A stretch of DNA of 64,000 nucleotides from Gordonia sp049847105 (GCF_049847105.1 NZ_JBNCNS010000001.1:558001-622000); one strand, 5' to 3'; shown: positions 1-9,430, counted from the first letter of the stretch. A program made the numbers and translations. The notes: a model not told the origin generated them from the sequence alone.

Positions 1-327
1 GGTGCGGTCGAGCAGGAAGGAGATGTAGTACTCCTCGGCGATGTCACTCGCCTCTGCGACCAGCAGTTTCTTGACGACATGTCCCTTGATGTCGAGGCCG
101 AGGATCGACTCCGCGTTCGCCACCGCGGCGTCGACGTCAGCGGAGTACTTCACGCCGCCCGCCTTGCCGCGGCCGCCGACCTTCACCTGGGCCTTGACCA
201 TCACCGGTTTGCCGATTTCCTCAGCAATCTCCCGTGCCCCGGCAACCGTGTCGGTAACGCGGCCGGCCGAGGTGGGTACCTCGTGCTTGGCGAAAAGTTC
301 CTTCGCCTGGTATTCGAAGAGATCCAT
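1..327 (-). CDS. sucC: Succinyl-CoA synthetase beta subunit, N-terminal part (runs off window)
   Basis: The minus strand from 327 reads MDLFEYQAKELFAKHEVP, the characteristic start of SucC, and continues through the first half of the ATP-grasp domain (VMVKAQVKVGGRGKAGG) to the window edge. SucC pairs with SucD to interconvert succinyl-CoA and succinate with substrate-level phosphorylation in the TCA cycle. About 109 of the roughly 390 residues are visible and no break is seen. It is transcribed away from the M23 peptidase gene, and this pairing matches the sucC/Rv0950c arrangement I recall from mycobacteria. Confidence 0.96.
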   Translation of the reverse strand, partial: MDLFEYQAKELFAKHEVPTSAGRVTDTVAGAREIAEEIGKPVMVKAQVKVGGRGKAGGVKYSADVDAAVANAESILGLDIKGHVVKKLLVAEASDIAEEYYISFLLDRT

Positions 328-751
328 TCAGCTCACCATCTCGTAGGTTTGTCCGCAGAAGGATGTAACACCGCAGGGGTGTATTGCGGGCCATATCGGA
401 CTTTAAACCTGCCGCGTATGGCCCCTGTCGGCGCACCCACCGCTTGTGCGACAGATCACTCGCTCGGTGGCCTCACGCACCTCACCACCCCGCTGATCGC
501 AGCCCGATCGGAACGTGATCTGATGGACCGGTTGTCGAGGGGGCGAGGCCATCTGTGCGTGCACCCACGTGGATCGAGAATTCACCATGGTCGGCATCGG
601 GGTGTCCGACCGGTGATGCAGCTCACATATCCGCAGGTTTTGGGCTCGTGCCGTTGCACTTGTCGCAATCAATTCGTTACCGTCGGCTGTCAGTTGGTCA
701 CAAAAGGATTACGGTCGTCAATCCGGTAGTCCTCGTTAGCAAAGAGATGAG
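328..751. other. Intergenic region between divergent sucC and M23 peptidase genes
   Basis: This 424-bp gap should hold the sucC promoter on the minus strand and the peptidase promoter on the plus strand. Open frames here overlap on both strands and have no recognisable protein character, so I call no gene. One CRP-like palindrome is visible at 612-627. I looked for the conserved core of the ydaO-type c-di-AMP riboswitch, which often precedes actinobacterial wall-hydrolase genes, and did not see it. Confidence 0.6.
612..627. promoter_or_regulatory. Candidate CRP/GlxR-type binding site
   Basis: The sequence GGTGATGCAGCTCACA contains GTGA and TCAC half-sites separated by 6 bases. It matches the CRP-family consensus TGTGA-N6-TCACA except for the first base. 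It lies about 125 bp upstream of the M23 peptidase start. CRP-family regulators control resuscitation and wall-remodelling genes in related actinobacteria, so the placement is plausible. Binding is inferred from the motif alone. Confidence 0.45.
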
Positions 752-1849
752 GTGGACGACTTGACGGGACGCGGGAATCCGGACCGACCGGTCACGACCA
801 CCGGGCAGTCCTCAGCCCGCTTCACCGAAGACCGTTCCGCCACGGACGTCACCACGATCATCCCGATCGACGACTTCACCGACGGCGACACGACGTGGGA
901 CTCGGGTACGTGGAGCCGCTCTTACCATCCGACCCGCTCCGAGATCACCCAGGACATCCTGATCCCGGAGAGCGAGTTCGACGCCTACGAACACGACGAG
1001 CCGTTCGACGTCGACGGCGCCCGCCCCGACAGCTTCTCGCTCGCGAGCACTGACGGCAGCGACGAGCGCCCGCTGCACATCTCCGACGACAAGCCCTTCC
1101 GCACGCGCACACCCCAGGGCGGCTCTGTCCGCCGCGGTGGCAAGCACCGCATCAGCGCTCCCCCGGCCGCCCTCAAGGGTGGCCGTGCTGCACTCATCGC
1201 CATGGCGGCCGGTGCCGCCGTCGCCGCGGTGGCACAGGTCGGTTCCACCGACAGCACGCCCACCACACCGACCAATGCCGCCAACGTCGACACGACCGGC
1301 GAGGCACCCGACCTCGGGCCCGGCGTCGCCGCGGCCGCCCCGGCGAAGGACATGGACACCTTCACCGACCAATTGGCCGTCGGCAAGCAGCGGGCCGCCG
1401 CCGAAGAGCAGCGCGAGAACCTTCTCCGCCGCCCGCTGTTCGAGTCGCCCATCCCGCTCGGCAAGTACGACTTCACGTCCACGTACTCGAATCGCTGGGG
1501 TAGCTTCCACGGCGGCATCGACCTGGCCGCGCCCCTTGGCACCCCAATCCACGCCGCCACCGACGGTGTCGTCGTCGAGGCCGGTCCCGCATCGGGCTAC
1601 GGCAACTGGGTGCAGGTCCAGGCCGCCGACGGAACGATCACCATGTACGGCCACATGGCATCGTCGGGTGTGCTGGTCCAGAAGGGCCAGCGCGTCACCG
1701 CCGGCGATGTCATCGCACTCGTCGGCAGCGAGGGTTTCTCGACTGGCCCGCACTGCCACTTCGAGGTCTGGAAAAGCGGGAACACCAAGATCGATCCCGC
1801 GCCCTGGCTCGCCGAGCACGGCGTGAAGCTCGCCAACTTCAGCGGCTGA
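752..1849 (+). CDS. M23-family peptidoglycan endopeptidase, membrane-anchored
   Basis: A 365-residue protein with a GTG start preceded by a purine-rich stretch (AAAGAGATGAG). Residues 1-140 are acidic then basic and likely cytosolic. One hydrophobic segment near residues 148-166 should be the membrane anchor, followed by a Pro/Thr/Ala-rich spacer. The C-terminal 130 residues form a LytM/M23 domain with the zinc-ligand motifs HGGIDLA and HCHFEV plus GYGNWVQVQ and YGHM, so it looks catalytically intact. It probably cleaves peptidoglycan cross-bridges. Its place between sucC and pcrA matches Rv0950c as I recall it. The substrate bond is not determined by sequence. Confidence 0.88.
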   Translation: MDDLTGRGNPDRPVTTTGQSSARFTEDRSATDVTTIIPIDDFTDGDTTWDSGTWSRSYHPTRSEITQDILIPESEFDAYEHDEPFDVDGARPDSFSLASTDGSDERPLHISDDKPFRTRTPQGGSVRRGGKHRISAPPAALKGGRAALIAMAAGAAVAAVAQVGSTDSTPTTPTNAANVDTTGEAPDLGPGVAAAAPAKDMDTFTDQLAVGKQRAAAEEQRENLLRRPLFESPIPLGKYDFTSTYSNRWGSFHGGIDLAAPLGTPIHAATDGVVVEAGPASGYGNWVQVQAADGTITMYGHMASSGVLVQKGQRVTAGDVIALVGSEGFSTGPHCHFEVWKSGNTKIDPAPWLAEHGVKLANFSG

Positions 1850-1862
1850 CCGACGGCACCCG

Positions 1863-1882
1863 GGGCGATCTGGTTGTCGCCC
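1863..1882. terminator. Candidate hairpin between convergent genes
   Basis: GGGCGA at 1863-1868 and TCGCCC at 1877-1882 form a perfect 6-bp stem with an 8-base loop. It lies in the 71-bp gap between the convergent M23 peptidase and pcrA genes, where a bidirectional terminator is expected. No T-tract follows, as is common in high-GC actinobacteria. Confidence 0.35.
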
Positions 1883-1920
1883 TCCGCGCGTGCACACGAC
1901 GGGCCGGGAGCCAGACGGGC

Positions 1921-4434
1921 CTAGAGCTTGTCGCCCGGAAGCCCTCCTGCGGTCAGCAGCGTGACCCGTCCGACGTTGCCGCCGAAATCGAACGTGATGC
2001 GTTCGGTTGCACCACTACCCTCTTTGCCCACTGCCTTACCCATGCCGTATTTCGGGTGGCTGATGCGGTCCCCGACCTCGTAGTGCACCTGCTTGTTCCG
2101 GCCCCGCGTCGGATCCGATGAGTACGACGACCGTCCACGATCGCCGCCGAAGCCACCGCCTCCGAAGCCCGAGTCACCACGACCGAACACGCCACCGCTC
2201 GAGGACAGGTGCCTACTGGCCGAGCGACGCGGTTCGGTGCGTCGCCAATCCAGCAAATGCTGCGGGATCTCTTGCAGGAAGCGCGATTCCGGATTCGACA
2301 CCGGCTGACCCCAGGACGACCTCATCACCGACCGGGTGAGGTACAGACGCTCCTTGGCACGCGTGATCCCGACGTAGGCGAGCCGTCGTTCCTCGCTGAG
2401 CTCGGCAGGATCACCGAGCGCGCGCAGATGCGGGAAATGACCGTCCTCCCAACCGGTTACGAACACGACCGGGAACTCGAGACCCTTCGCGGTGTGGAGC
2501 GTCATCATGGTGACCACGCCCTCGCCCTCGTCGGGCACCTGATCGGCGTCGGCGACCAGCGAGACCTTCTCCAAGAAGGCGGAGAGCGATCCCGGCTCGG
2601 GTTCGCCGTCGTTGTCCGGACGTTCGTCGAGCCCTTCGTCGTCGACATCTGCGGTGTCGTCGGCGGACAACCCGGCGGCATCGGCACTGAATTCTCTTGC
2701 CACCGCCACCAATTCGTTGATGTTGTCGAGTCGGGCGCCGTCCTGCGGATCGCGGGACGCCTCGAGCTCGGTCCGGTAACCGGTCCGCTCGACGATGGCG
2801 TCGACGAGCTCACCGATGTCGGCGCCCTCTTCCGTGGCGTCGACCACGGCGACATCCTCGCTCGCCTCACCCGCCGCCCCGAAGGTCGCGAGAAAGTCGT
2901 TGCGCAGCCCTTCGATGAGGTCCACGAATCCGCCGATCTGCTTCACCGCACGGGTGTTCAGCAGCGGTACGTTTCCGGCCGCGCCCTCGACGAGCGCCTC
3001 GTAGAACCCGATCCCCCGATTCTCCGCGTGCACCGCCACGCATGCCTCGGCCCGGTCTCCGATACCTCGGCGTGGGGTGTTGAGAATGCGTCGCAGACTG
3101 ACCGAGTCGTCGGGGTTGGCCACCACCCGCAGGTAGGCCACGACGTCGCGCACCTCTTTGCGCTCGTAGAACTTCGTCCCGCCGACCACCTTGTACGGGA
3201 TGCCGTGCCGGACGAAGACCTCTTCGAGCGATCGGGACCCCGTGTTGGTGCGATAGAACACGGCGATGTCGGAGTACGAATGGCTCGATGACCCGCCGAT
3301 CGAATAGTCCGTGAGATCCTCGATCTCCTTTGCGATGAACAACGATTCGTCACGATCGGAGTCGGCGACATAGCCGACTATCAGCTCGCCGTCTCCGGAA
3401 TCTGTCCACAATCGCTTCTCGCGCCGGTTCGTGTTCTGCGCGATGACGGCGTTCGCTGCCGACAAGATCGTCTGGGTGGAGCGATAATTCTGCTCGAGCA
3501 GGATGCTCTCGGCGTTCGGGAAGTCGCGTTCGAATTCCTCGATGTTGCGGATCGTCGCGCCGCGGAACGCGTAGATCGACTGATCGGCGTCGCCGACCAC
3601 GCACAATTCCGACGGCGCCACCGGCGAATCGGAGTCCTCGTCGCCGACCAACTCGCGGATGAAAACGTACTGAGCGTGGTTGGTGTCCTGGTACTCGTCG
3701 ACCATCACGTGGCGGAACCGGCGGCGGTAATACTCCGCGACCTCCGGATGCCGCTGGAGAAGTGCCACGGTCTCGCCGATCAGATCGTCGAAGTCGAAGG
3801 CATTCGCGGTCTGCAGGCGGCGTTGGTACTCCGCATAGACCTGCGCCACCACCAACACCGAGGGCTCGGCGTCGGACGCCGCGGCCAGCGCGGAATCGGG
3901 GTCGATGAGCTCGTTCTTGAGATTCGAGATGTTCACCGAGACACCGCGCGGACTGAACTTCTTCGGATCGAGCTGCATGTCACGGATGATCATGCCCAGC
4001 AACCGTTTCGAATCATCCGCGTCGTAGATGGAGAAGTTCGAGTTCCGCGATCCGAGCAGTGCCGACTGCGCACGCAGGATCCGCACGCAGGTGGCGTGGA
4101 ACGTCGACACCCACATGTATGCGGCACGCGGGCCGACCAGATCGATCACGCGTTCGCGCATCTCGGCGGCGGCCTTGTTGGTGAAGGTGATCGCCAAGAT
4201 CTGGCCGGGCGTCGTGTCCCGCTCGGCCAGGAGGTAGGCGATCCTTCGCGTCAACACCGCCGTCTTGCCCGAACCTGCGCCCGCCACGATCAACAACGGC
4301 CCACCGGCATGCAGGACCGCCGCCCGTTGCTGCGGGTTGAGGCCGTCGAGAAGACGGGCGGTGTGGTCGTCGGACGCGCTTCCGGTGCCGGAGTCCTGGG
4401 AGGTCTGGGCCGTTTCGCGGGTGGAGCTTGTCAT
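1921..4434 (-). CDS. pcrA: ATP-dependent DNA helicase PcrA/UvrD1
   Basis: An 837-residue superfamily 1 3'-5' helicase acting in nucleotide excision repair and replication-fork maintenance. Visible motifs in order are the Q motif LNPQQRAAV, Walker A AGAGSGKTAVLTRR, motif Ia TFTNKAAAEMRER, motif II VDEYQDTN, motif III VVGDADQSIYAFRGA, motif IV LEQNYRS, motif V TLHTAKGLEFPVVF and motif VI RRLAYVGITRAKERLYL. The C-terminus carries a Gly/Ser/Arg-rich linker and then a Tudor-like tail (VGDRISHPKYGMGKAV) typical of actinobacterial PcrA that contacts RNA polymerase or Ku. The length is normal and the start is ATG. It is the orthologue of mycobacterial uvrD1 by sequence and context. Confidence 0.97.
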   Translation of the reverse strand: MTSSTRETAQTSQDSGTGSASDDHTARLLDGLNPQQRAAVLHAGGPLLIVAGAGSGKTAVLTRRIAYLLAERDTTPGQILAITFTNKAAAEMRERVIDLVGPRAAYMWVSTFHATCVRILRAQSALLGSRNSNFSIYDADDSKRLLGMIIRDMQLDPKKFSPRGVSVNISNLKNELIDPDSALAAASDAEPSVLVVAQVYAEYQRRLQTANAFDFDDLIGETVALLQRHPEVAEYYRRRFRHVMVDEYQDTNHAQYVFIRELVGDEDSDSPVAPSELCVVGDADQSIYAFRGATIRNIEEFERDFPNAESILLEQNYRSTQTILSAANAVIAQNTNRREKRLWTDSGDGELIVGYVADSDRDESLFIAKEIEDLTDYSIGGSSSHSYSDIAVFYRTNTGSRSLEEVFVRHGIPYKVVGGTKFYERKEVRDVVAYLRVVANPDDSVSLRRILNTPRRGIGDRAEACVAVHAENRGIGFYEALVEGAAGNVPLLNTRAVKQIGGFVDLIEGLRNDFLATFGAAGEASEDVAVVDATEEGADIGELVDAIVERTGYRTELEASRDPQDGARLDNINELVAVAREFSADAAGLSADDTADVDDEGLDERPDNDGEPEPGSLSAFLEKVSLVADADQVPDEGEGVVTMMTLHTAKGLEFPVVFVTGWEDGHFPHLRALGDPAELSEERRLAYVGITRAKERLYLTRSVMRSSWGQPVSNPESRFLQEIPQHLLDWRRTEPRRSASRHLSSSGGVFGRGDSGFGGGGFGGDRGRSSYSSDPTRGRNKQVHYEVGDRISHPKYGMGKAVGKEGSGATERITFDFGGNVGRVTLLTAGGLPGDKL

Positions 4435-4672
4435 CGGGGTTCAGGTTACTCCGGGGCTGCGACACGACCGGATCGGCTCGCCCGCTCCAAACGATCACGC
4501 GTCGGCCGCTCGACCGCTCCGGCATCCGCGAGCGGCTACGATATGCCCGAAATCGGGGAGTCGATACCCCGGGGGTCATTCATCCGGCGCATGTTGCCGA
4601 CCGCCTTCGCCGTGGTCTGCTGTCATGCGGAGGTTGTCGCGCGTGCTCGCGGCATGTGAAGAGGGGTCTGCG

Positions 4673-6271
4673 ATGAAACGTCAGTCCAACACCGTCCCCG
4701 TGCTGGTGTCCGGCGTCGGGCTGCTCGCGCTCATCGCGGCGCTCGTGGCGGCCGTCGTACCGTTCCCGACCGACGGGTCCGGCGCTCCCACCGCGGCCTT
4801 CACCGCCCAGCAGGAACTCGACGACGTCGCCTTCCAACTGGGCAGCAGCCCGGGTGCCCGGTATTCGGGATCACTCACCACCACCGGCACGGGCACCGGC
4901 GCCAAGGCCCGGACGGTCGACTTCACCGACCTCACGGTGGCATCGACCAAGAACGCCGCGGGCACCGTCACCTACGACTCGTCGACCGCGGAGTACCGCC
5001 AGATCGGCAACTACCGCTACGTCAACGGCCCGGCGAAACTGTGGTCCGACCTGTTCGGGACCGCGCCCGTCGCCACCCAACTCGACCTCGGCGTGACCGA
5101 CAACAAGTGGTCCAACCTGCGTTACTCGGGTCTGCCGGACCTCGGCTACCTCTTGTCTCCGGCTCTGCTCGCCGGCCGGATCGGCAACACCGAACGCGTC
5201 AAGACACCCGAGTTCGGTCTGGAGTTGCCCGCACCCAACAAGGGACTGCCCGACGCGCGGTCCTGGCCGACCACCGATCCGGTCATCACCGCCATCGGCG
5301 ACGACAAGGTCCGGGTCGGTTCGATGCAGACCACCTTCGACCCGACGACCAAGCGGGTCACCCACCTCAAGGGAGAGTTCACCCGCTCGGACACCACGGT
5401 CACCGTCGACACCGACGTGACGCTGCTCCCCACCGGCGAGCTGGACACGCTCTTCACCGAAGAGCGATCCCTGGTCCCGCAGCTGACCAGCGTGCCCGCC
5501 CCGGCGGTGCCGCTGACCGACAATGCCGTCAACAGCCGCGCCGGCGGCAGCTGCACACCGGCCTCCTGCGGTTTCGTCATCGCCGTCAACGGGGCACTGG
5601 ACCCCGACGTCGCGACCGATATGCGCGGTGTTGCCGGTCACGTCAACTTCGGGATCACCATGCGATTCGCCGTCGACAACCTCAGACCCGGCGAACGCGG
5701 TGGGATCTGCACCCGGATCGTCGGCACCCCGTTCGGCGGCCGGGCCGAGACAACCTGTGCCGCAACGAACCTCCCACCAGGTTCGCGCGGGGTCAGAACC
5801 GACACGTCGGTCCGGTTCCTGCCGTTCGTCGACGTCGGCGCGAACGAGCTGAACGAGTACATCGACAGCCAGGAGAAGTCGTCCACCCTGCCGATCACCT
5901 TGGTGCGCACCGGTGCCAAGAAATTCGACGCCGCCCGCTACAACGATCAGGTGGCCGGTTTTCCCAGCAGCTACGGCGTCGAGCAGGGCGACTACATCTT
6001 CGATGGCGTCGGCCCGGAGGGCAATCTCTTCGTCTCGTTCGGACCGGGATACGCGCAGCATGTCGAGCTGGGTCGGCTGGATCCGAGCTGGCCGGGCACC
6101 GCGCTCCTGACCGAGCAACTCAAGCAACAGCTGGCCGCCGCCGGCGATCGCGAGATCACCTACGTCGCCGCCGAGGACGAGGTCGCCACCGCACTGCGCA
6201 TCCTGGCGCTCACCGAGGGCGTCAGCCCCGAGAAGCTGAAGGTGTTCTCCACTCCTCTGGACGACGCCTGA
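4673..6271 (+). CDS. Uncharacterised membrane-anchored protein
   Basis: I do not recognise a family. The chosen ATG at 4673 follows GAGGGGTC and starts MKRQSNTVPVLVSGVG, giving 532 residues. The open frame continues upstream to 4265, but that stretch is antisense to pcrA. A hydrophobic segment at about residues 9-30 without an obvious cleavage site suggests an N-terminal anchor with the rest outside the membrane. The body is Thr- and Asp-rich, and the short CTPASCG segment (about residues 287-293) holds two close cysteines that could form a disulfide. The C-terminus is helical and charged. It is divergent from pcrA and ends 6 bp from the convergent membrane-protein gene. Confidence 0.7.
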   Translation: MKRQSNTVPVLVSGVGLLALIAALVAAVVPFPTDGSGAPTAAFTAQQELDDVAFQLGSSPGARYSGSLTTTGTGTGAKARTVDFTDLTVASTKNAAGTVTYDSSTAEYRQIGNYRYVNGPAKLWSDLFGTAPVATQLDLGVTDNKWSNLRYSGLPDLGYLLSPALLAGRIGNTERVKTPEFGLELPAPNKGLPDARSWPTTDPVITAIGDDKVRVGSMQTTFDPTTKRVTHLKGEFTRSDTTVTVDTDVTLLPTGELDTLFTEERSLVPQLTSVPAPAVPLTDNAVNSRAGGSCTPASCGFVIAVNGALDPDVATDMRGVAGHVNFGITMRFAVDNLRPGERGGICTRIVGTPFGGRAETTCAATNLPPGSRGVRTDTSVRFLPFVDVGANELNEYIDSQEKSSTLPITLVRTGAKKFDAARYNDQVAGFPSSYGVEQGDYIFDGVGPEGNLFVSFGPGYAQHVELGRLDPSWPGTALLTEQLKQQLAAAGDREITYVAAEDEVATALRILALTEGVSPEKLKVFSTPLDDA

Positions 6272-6277
6272 GCAGGC

Positions 6278-8170
6278 TCAGCCGACGAGTCTGGCCTCGG
6301 CGACCTCACCGACCCGGCCCTCCCCGGTGTGCAGCGAGAGCCCCGGCGTCACCGGTCGCACGCTGACGTGCCGACCCCGCCCCTCGAGCTGGACATAGGC
6401 GACGTGCAATCCGGCGCGCACCGGCACGCGAACCGTGCGGCCGCCGTCGAGCCCCATGTCGACGTCACCGTCCATGTCGGCGCAGTAACTGACCGCGACG
6501 GTCCAACGCCATTGCAGCAGTGGACCATCGAGTACGAGCCGCCGGGGACCCGCCACCTCGGGACGGGTGCACGACCCCCGGCCCGGCCGCACTGTGCGGG
6601 CGGGCGTGACGGCGCCGGGCACCATGTTGCCCGCCTTGTCGAGAACGTTCAGCCGGTCGGTTGTGGCCGCGAAATCCGGGCGGTCCTGCACCCGTCCGAA
6701 CGTGTGACTGATCTGATTGTTCGGATACGCAACCGGGAGGAGCACCTCCAACGGGAGCGACTGGTCGAACATCGGATGATCCCGGTTCGCGGCAAGCGAG
6801 CGCTTCGCGTTGGCGAGATAGTCGCCGGTCGGATCGTCGCGCCACGACGTCGAGAAGGACACCAGCGAGATCACCGCCGACACCACGGCGAGCGCACCGG
6901 CCAGCGGCACGATGACCGGAGCCAGTCGTCGTGACTCCGGGGAACCGCCGTGGCGTACGGCCTCACCACGTGCCGTCGCCGGCGACGCGGCGATCAGGGA
7001 GATCGCGATGGTGATCACGAGGGCGGCGTCGGGGAGGTACCGCATGGTCTGCGCCAGTTCGAGTGCGGTGTTGGCGCTCGAGCGGTTCCACAACACCGGG
7101 AGCTGGGCGCCGACAACGTAGACGGCCGTACAGACCAGCACCGCCACCGCGCCCCGACGACGTGTGACCGCCCACCACACCAGCACGGCGAGGACCACCC
7201 AGCCCAGGACGATCATCCATACCGGCGCGAATCCCATGGGCGGGCTCGGCACCCAGCGCTCCCATTCCCAGGGGCCGCCGACCAGCGACGGGATGACCGC
7301 GTCGTTGATCGACCGCCACACCAGCCTCAGCGTCTGCGTCGCCGAGTGCTGCCCCGCGGTGGCGTCGGAGACGGAGAAGAACACCACCGCCCACGCCACG
7401 AAGATGACCGCCAGCGACGCCCACAGTGCGCGCGCACTGGTGAATGCCCTGATCAGAGCACTGTCCGGGCGATCAGGACCGGAATCGGCCGCGGTCTCGG
7501 TCCGCGGCACGGCGTTGTCATCCGGGCGTTCGGTGAAACGGGCGGCGAGTACGGCCGCGACGAACGCCACCGGAAGGATGAAGAGCGACTTCTCGAAGAA
7601 TGTCAGAGCGATCACGAACACCACCGACGACCGGATCACGATCATCCGGGCGTCGCGTCGGCGGCCACGCGACCTCGTCAACAGCACCGCGTCCGCGACG
7701 ATCCAGGCCATCGCCGCCTGCATCGGCAATGTGTTGAGCGCGGCTGCCCACCAGGCGAACGCCGGCACGGTCATCGGGCTGAACAGGTAGAAGGTCAGGG
7801 CGGCGAGTGCCGCCAACCCGGCTCGCGGGCCGGCGATCACCCGGATCATCCGCCACACGGAGAACGAGGCGATGGCCTGCAGCACGATCATGCTGATGGC
7901 CGGCACCAGCCAGTTCACCGGCGCGATCACCGTGGACAGGCCTGCCAGCAGGAACGCCGCGGGCATGAAATGCCCGTCGTGGCTGTGCCCGAGATAATCC
8001 CAACTGAGGATCGGGAGCGTCGATGCGCGGCCGATCAGCACCAGGTCGTCCCAGTAGAAGTTACCGGTGGCTGCCAACCAGCCGCGGACGACGAGCTGTA
8101 CGAGAATCAACGCGATGGCAACCGACGACACTGTCCCCCTGCTCAGCATGGGCTCCAGTCTCACGGCCAT
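6278..8170 (-). CDS. Polytopic membrane protein, possible GT-C-type glycosyltransferase
   Basis: A 630-residue protein starting MAVRLEPMLSRG, chosen because the hydrophobic profile begins there. The open frame extends to 9349 but overlaps the chorismate mutase and methyltransferase genes. I count about ten hydrophobic segments in the first 480 residues, then a soluble C-terminal domain of roughly 150 residues. The early loop NFYWDDLVLIGR places two adjacent acidic residues after the first membrane segment, as in GT-C lipid-linked sugar transferases such as arabinosyl or mannosyl transferases. That resemblance is weak and no donor or acceptor can be named. It is divergent from the chorismate mutase gene across 24 bp. 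Confidence 0.6.
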   Translation of the reverse strand: MAVRLEPMLSRGTVSSVAIALILVQLVVRGWLAATGNFYWDDLVLIGRASTLPILSWDYLGHSHDGHFMPAAFLLAGLSTVIAPVNWLVPAISMIVLQAIASFSVWRMIRVIAGPRAGLAALAALTFYLFSPMTVPAFAWWAAALNTLPMQAAMAWIVADAVLLTRSRGRRRDARMIVIRSSVVFVIALTFFEKSLFILPVAFVAAVLAARFTERPDDNAVPRTETAADSGPDRPDSALIRAFTSARALWASLAVIFVAWAVVFFSVSDATAGQHSATQTLRLVWRSINDAVIPSLVGGPWEWERWVPSPPMGFAPVWMIVLGWVVLAVLVWWAVTRRRGAVAVLVCTAVYVVGAQLPVLWNRSSANTALELAQTMRYLPDAALVITIAISLIAASPATARGEAVRHGGSPESRRLAPVIVPLAGALAVVSAVISLVSFSTSWRDDPTGDYLANAKRSLAANRDHPMFDQSLPLEVLLPVAYPNNQISHTFGRVQDRPDFAATTDRLNVLDKAGNMVPGAVTPARTVRPGRGSCTRPEVAGPRRLVLDGPLLQWRWTVAVSYCADMDGDVDMGLDGGRTVRVPVRAGLHVAYVQLEGRGRHVSVRPVTPGLSLHTGEGRVGEVAEARLVG

Positions 8171-8194
8171 CGGACCCGTGGCAAAATCGATCGG

Positions 8195-8542
8195 GTGACT
8201 GACGCCAACACCCCCGACGACAAGGTCGGCGACGATGCGGGCACCACGACCGGCTTCGACGTGGATGCCTACGACCTGTCCGCCGACGTCACGACGTTGC
8301 CCGGCGACATCGATGTGCTGCGAGGCGAAATCGATCGCATGGACGCGATGATCCTGGCGGCGGTGAAACGCCGCTCGGCGGTGTCCAAGAAGATCGGGGC
8401 CGCCCGGATGGCATCGGGTGGGCCCCGCCTGGTCCACAGTCGTGAGGTGAAGGTCCTCGACCGCTTCGCCGAACTCGGGCAGGAAGGCCACACGTTGGCG
8501 ATGCTGCTGCTGCGTCTGGGGCGCGGCCCGCTCGGGCGTTGA
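8195..8542 (+). CDS. Intracellular chorismate mutase, AroQ-delta type
   Basis: A 115-residue protein converting chorismate to prephenate for Phe/Tyr synthesis. After a 35-residue acidic extension it carries the AroQ helix with LRGEIDRMDAMILAAVKRRS and SKKIGAARMASGGPR. The C-terminus RLGRGPLGR is the tail that in mycobacterial Rv0948c contacts DAHP synthase AroG and raises mutase activity (family knowledge), so the same complex is likely. The GTG start lies 7 bases after CAAAAT, which could be a -10 element of a leaderless transcript. Its position between pcrA and pgi agrees with Rv0948c. Confidence 0.9.
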   Translation: MTDANTPDDKVGDDAGTTTGFDVDAYDLSADVTTLPGDIDVLRGEIDRMDAMILAAVKRRSAVSKKIGAARMASGGPRLVHSREVKVLDRFAELGQEGHTLAMLLLRLGRGPLGR

Positions 8543-8641
8543 GGCGACGCACACGAAACCGCCACCGCAAGGCGAACTCCTGCAACTGCTCCCGGACCAC
8601 GACGACCGGCACGATTGACGATGCGCTCGGGTCGGAGTTGA

Positions 8642-9430
8642 GTGGACCTCATGTTCACGTCGCCCGCCGACGGGTACGACCGCTTCATGGGCCGCTACAC
8701 CCGGACGCTCGCACCCGCCCTGGTCGACGTGGCCGGGGTTGACCAGGCAGAGCGGGTCCTCGACGTGGGCTGCGGACCGGGCGGTCTGACGGGTGTGCTC
8801 GCCCGGCGGCTCGGCGAGCAGCACGTCGCCGCGATCGACCCCGCTGCCCAGTTCGTCACTGCCTGCCACGAGCGACATCCCGCTGCCGACGTCCGTCAGG
8901 GCACCGCCGAGGCGCTGCCCTGGCCCGACGACGACTTCGACGCGTCGTACTCGTGCCTGGTCGTCGGCTTCATGACCGACGCCGACCAGGGCCTGCGGGA
9001 GATGTCGCGTGTCACGCGGCCGGGCGGGGTCGTCGCCGCATGCATGTGGGACCTCGACGAGGGCGGCATGACGATGCTCGAGACGTTCTGGGCCGGCGCC
9101 CGGGAACTCGACCCCGACGTCGTCGGCGAGCGTATGCGGGTGGGTGTCGGTCGCGGCGACATCGCCACCCGTCTCCGCCGGATCGGTCTGCGCGACGTCG
9201 TCGACGGCGCATTGATCGCCCACGCCGACTACACGGACTTCGAAGACTTCTGGCAGCCGTTCACCTTCGGGGTCGGGCCGGCCGGCGCACATCTGGCAGC
9301 CCTGCCCACCGACCAGCAGGAGCGGGTACGCGAGCTCTGCCGTCCGCATCTACCGGACGGACCGTTCACGCTGAGTGCTCGCGCCTGGTTCGCCTGCGGA
9401 ATCGTCCCGCCGCCGATCACCGACCGCTGA
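8642..9430 (+). CDS. Class I SAM-dependent methyltransferase
   Basis: A 262-residue protein starting GTG at 8642 (an ATG follows at 8651). Motif I VLDVGCGPGGLTGVLA binds SAM. The acidic residue of motif II is in VAAIDPAAQF, motif post-I in GTAEALPWPDDDFDASYS, and RVTRPGGVVAACMWD is the final strand of the Rossmann fold. It resembles the UbiE/Methyltransf_11 group of small-molecule methyltransferases. The substrate cannot be inferred. It lies 99 bp after the chorismate mutase gene and 43 bp before pgi on the same strand. Confidence 0.85.
   Translation: MDLMFTSPADGYDRFMGRYTRTLAPALVDVAGVDQAERVLDVGCGPGGLTGVLARRLGEQHVAAIDPAAQFVTACHERHPAADVRQGTAEALPWPDDDFDASYSCLVVGFMTDADQGLREMSRVTRPGGVVAACMWDLDEGGMTMLETFWAGARELDPDVVGERMRVGVGRGDIATRLRRIGLRDVVDGALIAHADYTDFEDFWQPFTFGVGPAGAHLAALPTDQQERVRELCRPHLPDGPFTLSARAWFACGIVPPPITDR

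Noticed and set aside
328..751. c-di-AMP (ydaO-type) riboswitch upstream of the M23 peptidase
   Set aside because: Such switches often precede wall hydrolase genes in actinobacteria, but the conserved core sequences are not visible here.
812..1897. 361-codon minus-strand frame antisense to the M23 peptidase
   Set aside because: It is low-complexity Gly/Arg/Val translation typical of the opposite strand in GC-rich genes, while the plus strand encodes a complete M23 domain.
8171..9349. Long N-terminal extension of the polytopic membrane protein
   Set aside because: The extension is antisense to chorismate mutase and the methyltransferase and has no membrane or domain character; the hydrophobic protein begins at 8170.
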